Shown here: piece by piece, positions 60,088-64,000 of the stretch
Position numbering within the stretch: the stretch's first letter is position 1
Layout of the letters: each line of letters starts with the position of its first letter
NCBI RefSeq assembly: GCF_009389715.1
Contig: NC_052399.1
Coordinates: forward strand, 9,054,585 to 9,118,584
Reading direction: 5' to 3'
Source of the DNA: Phoenix dactylifera
Lineage: Eukaryota > Streptophyta > Magnoliopsida > Arecales > Arecaceae
Length of the DNA: 64,000 nucleotides
Notes under the pieces: model-generated
What the model was told of the DNA's origin: nothing
Database searches by the model: none
What the model saw: the letters and a program-made list of their open reading frames with translations, nothing else
Program-made: the position numbers and the translations under genes

Positions 60088-60283
60088 TGGGGTGCGCCAG
60101 GCCCGTGCAGTAGTGCAACGCATGGGCGACGCGCGAGAGCCCCAGTGGCAAGCCACTGCGGTGGGCTCTCCCCCACAAAAAATTAATTTAATATCATGGT
60201 GGGTCGATGACCCACGTATCAGATATTAAACTGATAAGAACAGATACTACACTTGATCTTAGCCAAAAGGCCGAGAAAGGTAT
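60088..60283 (-). ncRNA. U2: U2 spliceosomal snRNA
   Basis: On the minus strand the RNA begins ATACCTTTCTCGGCCTTTTG at 60283 and continues through the branch-point pairing region (GTGTAGTATCTGTTC), the Sm site ATTTTTTG (60183-60176) and a GC-rich 3' stem-loop ending CGCACCCCA near 60088, about 196 nt as in plants. U2 pairs with the intron branch site during pre-mRNA splicing in the nucleus. The conserved 5' domain looks intact, and the gene has both promoter elements and a 3' box. I judge it an active gene copy, with the 3' end placed to within a few bases. Confidence 0.97.
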
Positions 60284-60308
60284 GATTTGCTAAGTCGCTC
60301 CCACCGCC

Positions 60309-60359
60309 TTTTATACTGAGACCCCTTTACCCGCATGTTGCATGCAGCCGATGTGGGAC
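60309..60359 (-). promoter_or_regulatory. U2 snRNA promoter: USE and TATA box
   Basis: On the minus strand the upstream sequence element GTCCCACATCG is at 60349-60359 and TATAAAA at 60309-60315. They are separated by 33 bp, with the TATA about 26-32 bp upstream of the RNA start. This longer spacing (about four helical turns) is the arrangement that specifies RNA polymerase II in plant snRNA genes. Confidence 0.92.
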
Positions 60360-61313
60360 TATATACTAATGGCTCCTATCATGGTTTATGAATCACAAGG
60401 GGCACGTGGGCATTCGTTTGGTAAGAAAAATAAGAGTCATTGGAATAAACCACTATAACGATTATAATAGAATTGTAGATGAGATAAAACAAGAAAATAA
60501 GATTAACTATGAGCTATGACATTAATTTTTACAATTAATACATATTTTTACATTTTAAAGTCTTGTTTAAACCAACACCTTAGCCAACCTAACCTGACTT
60601 AGCCAAAATCATGTTTAAATCTAAACTTCTAGATTAGGTCAGCATGCCTCATCTTCACACAGCCCAGGTTCTTTGCTTGAAAAAACTAATTTCTAACCAA
60701 AATAATTATTATTGTATCTAAGAAAGGAAAAGGAGTACTATTCAAGGATAAATTACAATACATTTCTTCTATATCAAATTGCAGGAGACATACGGATCTC
60801 CACAACTAAACCCTCCAACTCTTTACTAGGTTTGATTTATCATCTAGTCTTGCTCATGGTATATCCAATTCCACTTCGTTAACCCAATGGATCCCCGCAA
60901 TTAGTCAAACGGTAATCATGATGACCAAAAAATAGTCACCAGCAATGTATGAATTTACTCTCCTCATCTTGCTCGCATCTCTCGAACCACATAATTATAC
61001 AAAATTTCAATTTCTACAAGCAGTTGATTCTCTACATAGTTGGTGATGTTAGGGTATAAATGTCGACGCAGATGCCAGATCAAATAGCTACCCCTCATCA
61101 TTAATCACACATTTTGAAAATAATATGCAAACCATAACTAATTTTTAACTTATACTAGTTTATTGTATAGGCGATCCAAACCATAGTTGTCAGTAACATG
61201 GCCTTACTTTTGGGTCCAAAAACACGCCATGTCCGTGATGCAAGTGATATGATCGGGTGTCTTATTGGATAGAAATATATTTTATAAAGACGTTCAATAA
61301 GTCTCCTGGTGTG
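60360..61313. other. Spacer between the U2 snRNA and tRNA-Val genes
   Basis: AT-rich. No coding gene, RNA gene or clear repeat was recognised. Confidence 0.5.
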
Positions 61314-61387
61314 GTCTGGGTAGTGTAGTCGGTTATCACGCTAGTCTCACACACTAGAGGTCCCCGGTTCGAACCCGGGCTCAGACA
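61314..61387 (+). tRNA. tRNA-Val (anticodon CAC)
   Basis: A 74-nt cloverleaf: acceptor GTCTGGG pairs with CTCAGAC (one G-T pair), the D arm contains TAGTGTAGTCGG, the anticodon stem CTAGT/ACTAG encloses loop CTCACAC (anticodon CAC, codon GTG), and the T arm is CCCGG-TTCGAAC-CCGGG. The discriminator is A. The 3' CCA is not encoded, as normal for nuclear genes. Internal A and B boxes are intact. T4 runs at 61395-61398 and 61400-61403 can terminate RNA polymerase III. Confidence 0.97.
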
Positions 61388-63360
61388 AACAAAATTTTGT
61401 TTTAAACAAAATCTATTTAGTTTATTCTAGTTTTATAGTATTTTCTAAATATTCTTTTATTTTTTACTTAAATTTTTATAGTTTTCGATGCTAATCATTG
61501 TGTGCAGTAGAATATGACAGGTGATTCTTTTTAAAACAAGAATCCTAATTTAACTGTCGAAAATTTAACTGTCAAACTTGTGCGGTAATACTAATGATGG
61601 TGCAGGAAATATTTTTTTATAAATATCATTTTATTTTCAACTAACTGAAAAAAAGAATGTCATATCATTTTCTTCCCTCAATTTTTTTCCTACAATACTT
61701 GTTATAGTGCATTGTAGAAAGTAATAAATGATAAAAAATAAATTTATATTGCATAAGAATCATAATTTAACTATGATCAAAATATTGAAATCAGTAAAAA
61801 TTATACTATAGCAGATTTAATAATTACATCCAATAATGAGAATTACATCCAAAAACACCAGATGGCAATGATTGCTATGCATGTTAATTAATAGCATTTT
61901 TAAAATAGTCAGGAGAGATGCAGATTCCACTACCCCATAGCTACTAAAATATAGATTTATCCATTTCAAATGATAATATAATTATGAATATAATTATATA
62001 ATTTATGTTTGAATGTTTGGAAGGGCAAGAGGTAGAATTAGTGCACTCGTGTTGTGATGCAGTTAAATAAGCAATTATATGGAAAGCTCGAAACACTCCT
62101 ATTATTCATATTTTAGAAATTAGGCCAATCATTTTTTTAAAAATTAATCCATTCTTGATTTAGTAAAATTAAGAATCGTAGTAGTCATAATAATGAATCG
62201 GAGTTCTCTTAGCATATATTCTCAATAAATGGGTATTGTCAAGCAAAAGTTGTTTCAACATGGGGTACAGATTATTTTTTATATAGTAGTATGGATTGTT
62301 TTTCATATGCAAGAGACAGAATGGATTCTAGCATCCATAATTTACTAAGTTTAAAAAATCTATCCATTTCCTTTTTTCGAAAATATGAATGGTGGAAAGT
62401 AGCATGCGACATAAACAAATTTATATGAAATAATGATCCTAATTCAAGATATCACGATCAAAAAGAGTAAGTGAAACTAGAACACAGAAAACAATAGATT
62501 TATTATTCAAAATAATGAAAATCATATATAAAATGTTGGATGGTGGTTATCAATATTCAAATGAATAATCCTTTACACTGGACAAGGCAGATGGGGGTTC
62601 CACCAACCAAAAGCTCCAAAATTATAATATTCATTGGAATTAAATATAATATATTATATATGTTTTAAATGTATTGGAAGGAGAAAAAAAAAGTAGAGCA
62701 ATGGTATATAACCATTAAATCTTCATTTGGAAATCTTAATAAAACCATAACGTGATAGAGGCACAACTATTGTCTCTTCCTTGGTGGTGCAACTCAGGGC
62801 GATGCCATCAAGAAAATCTCGTAGAACTATATTATTTATATTTTAGAAACGAGACAAACCAATTTCGCAAGAAAATTCATTTTTTATTTAGTAGAGTAAA
62901 TTATCATAATTTTTCAAATATTCAATCAAATAAGGACCCTAAACCAAATTGATATTACCTCACAACCCTCATACCTCAGGTAAGGAGTTTGACACAGTAA
63001 AGAACCATAACTTATAAAGCGAGACAATCAAATCGCTCCAAAACCATAAGCTATAGAAAGTTATAAGGGGAAGGAAAGAGAATTTGAGGGAAGGAACGCG
63101 GTGGGATGGCAGTTATTTCAAAACGCGGAGCGTGGAATTATCAAAAATTTCATGATAAAGATTAGAAAAGAAGTATTTAATTATCGGCCCTCAGACTTAT
63201 GCGACAACATATTCCTCCGAACACGCGCATAGCTACCTCTATGCGGTAAAGAGAAAAAGCCAGCATTTCTCCCTTTGGGCGCCGTTCATTTAGTAGGCCC
63301 CGCAACGTGGACGGCAGATCGACTCCTCGCATATAATTTTTATCTTCTTCTTCAAAGCGA
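61388..63360. other. AT-rich spacer upstream of the RING-CH gene
   Basis: No gene recognised. Two stretches share TATTATTTATATTTTAGAAA-like and AAAATTCATT-like words near 62095-62150 and 62825-62885, hinting at an old repeat. GC content rises after 63060 toward the promoter. Confidence 0.5.
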
Positions 63361-63618
63361 GAGCTCACTAACGATTAGAGAGAGATAGAGAGAGGGCGGA
63401 GAAATAAAAGTAAACCCCCTCCTCCCCTTCGACAAGGGAAGCTCGGAGCGAGAGGGAGAGAGAGCGAGCTTGGGAGGAGAATTCTAGGGCTTTATTCCAT
63501 GAGTTTTCTCTCCTCCTCTTCTCTTCCTCCTCTCTCTCTTTGATCCGACGGCATCTCCTTCCATTCCTCTCTTTCTCTCGCTCCGTCTCCGTAACTTGTC
63601 CTTGTCGCTGAGCTCGAG
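63361..63618 (+). promoter_or_regulatory. GA/CT-rich leader of the RING-CH gene
   Basis: AGAGAGAGATAGAGAG and, farther down, CTCTCTCTCTTTG and CTCTCTTTCTCTCGC blocks lie before the start codon. This is typical of plant core promoters and 5' UTRs. No clear TATA box was identified. Confidence 0.5.
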
Positions 63619-63751
63619 ATGACGAGCAAGGTGGATCCGGGGAGCTCCTCCCCGCTGATCGCCCCTGGTCCGGTGCTGGAGCCCGGTGAGATCGACCTCG
63701 AAGCCGGCCAAGGGGAGCAATTACAGTGCCGGATCTGCCTCGAGACCGATG
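63619..63751 (+). CDS. RING-CH (RINGv/MARCH-like) E3 ubiquitin ligase, first exon
   Basis: The ATG at 63619 opens MTSKVDPGSSSPLIAPGP, an acidic linker (PGEIDLEAGQGEQ) and QCRICLETDG, the first Cys pair (CRIC) of a C4HC3 RINGv finger. The exon ends at GATG|GTGACC (63751), a plausible donor. The rest of the gene lies past the window. This N-terminus, with SPLIAPG and IDLEAG before CRICLE, matches a plant family of membrane-linked RING-CH ligases that transfer ubiquitin from E2 enzymes. The upstream 250 bp is CT/GA-rich, as in plant leader regions. Only two of eight zinc ligands are visible, so catalytic competence cannot be judged. Confidence 0.85.
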
Positions 63752-64000
63752 GTGACCCTTCTCGCTCACCTTTCCCCTCTTAATTCCTCAACTAATTTCC
63801 TGAATTTTCTGGAATTATCGTTTCCGTAAATCTCACTCCAATTTCGACTCCATTTGATGAAAATTGTGGAAATGGAGAGGAAATTTGAGTAAATTTAGTT
63901 CTAGGATCGGTTCGATCTTCCAAAATTTACAGTAAAAAGGAGGAAAAGGTGGATTTTTTTCACGCAAAACAATATTTGTTTTTCCTTTTAAGTGGTAGAA

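Noticed and set aside
59777-60178. 133-codon minus-strand frame
   Set aside because: It runs from the U2 snRNA 3' end through flanking DNA and LINE remnant; a by-product.

Overview
This is nuclear DNA of a flowering plant. It has spliced genes with GT-AG introns, a plant-type U2 snRNA promoter (USE plus TATA), telo-box/Site II elements on a ribosomal protein gene, and a dense load of Ty1-copia, TRIM, LINE and hAT elements in AT-rich spacers. Protein matches and repeat style suggest a non-grass monocot, perhaps a palm. That is an inference from memory, not a search result.

Layout. (1) 889-2199 (+): the decayed 3' half of an alanine-glyoxylate aminotransferase 2 gene with its middle exons gone. 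(2) 3455-9219 (-): a small unrecognised ORF split by a 5.5-kb copia element (3686-9169). (3) 9588-19175 (-): a complete TGA-type bZIP factor of 365 aa in 8 coding exons, with a leader exon near 21.75-21.98 kb and a TGACGTCA site in its promoter. (4) 22.2-31.5 kb: gene-poor spacer. (5) 31512-32388 (-): complete ribosomal protein eS27 (86 aa, 4 exons) with TATA box, telo box and Site II motifs. (6) 33249-40315: a copia element with 1.97-kb LTRs. (7) 43231-46094 (+): a group A (ABI5/AREB/FD-like) bZIP factor of 295 aa in 3 exons. (8) 46338-59940: a nested transposon region. An old L1-type LINE on the minus strand was cut by a TRIM, a 6.9-kb copia element and a short poly(A) retroposon. At its edge sits a 4,034-bp hAT element with a perfect 8-bp target duplication, carrying a piece of a host cytosolic malate dehydrogenase gene. 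(9) 60088-60283 (-): U2 snRNA with full promoter and 3' box. (10) 61314-61387 (+): tRNA-Val(CAC). (11) 63619 onward (+): the first exon of a RING-CH (MARCH-like) ubiquitin ligase that runs off the window.

The genes are independent nuclear loci and nothing suggests a cluster or pathway. The main interest is structural: host-gene capture by the hAT element, the order of the nested insertions, a transposon-split ORF, and two candidate regulatory circuits (a TGA site in a TGA gene promoter, and an upstream ORF ending one base before the TGA start codon). The three large LTR elements are broken fossils and are described only by extent, family, parts and rough age.
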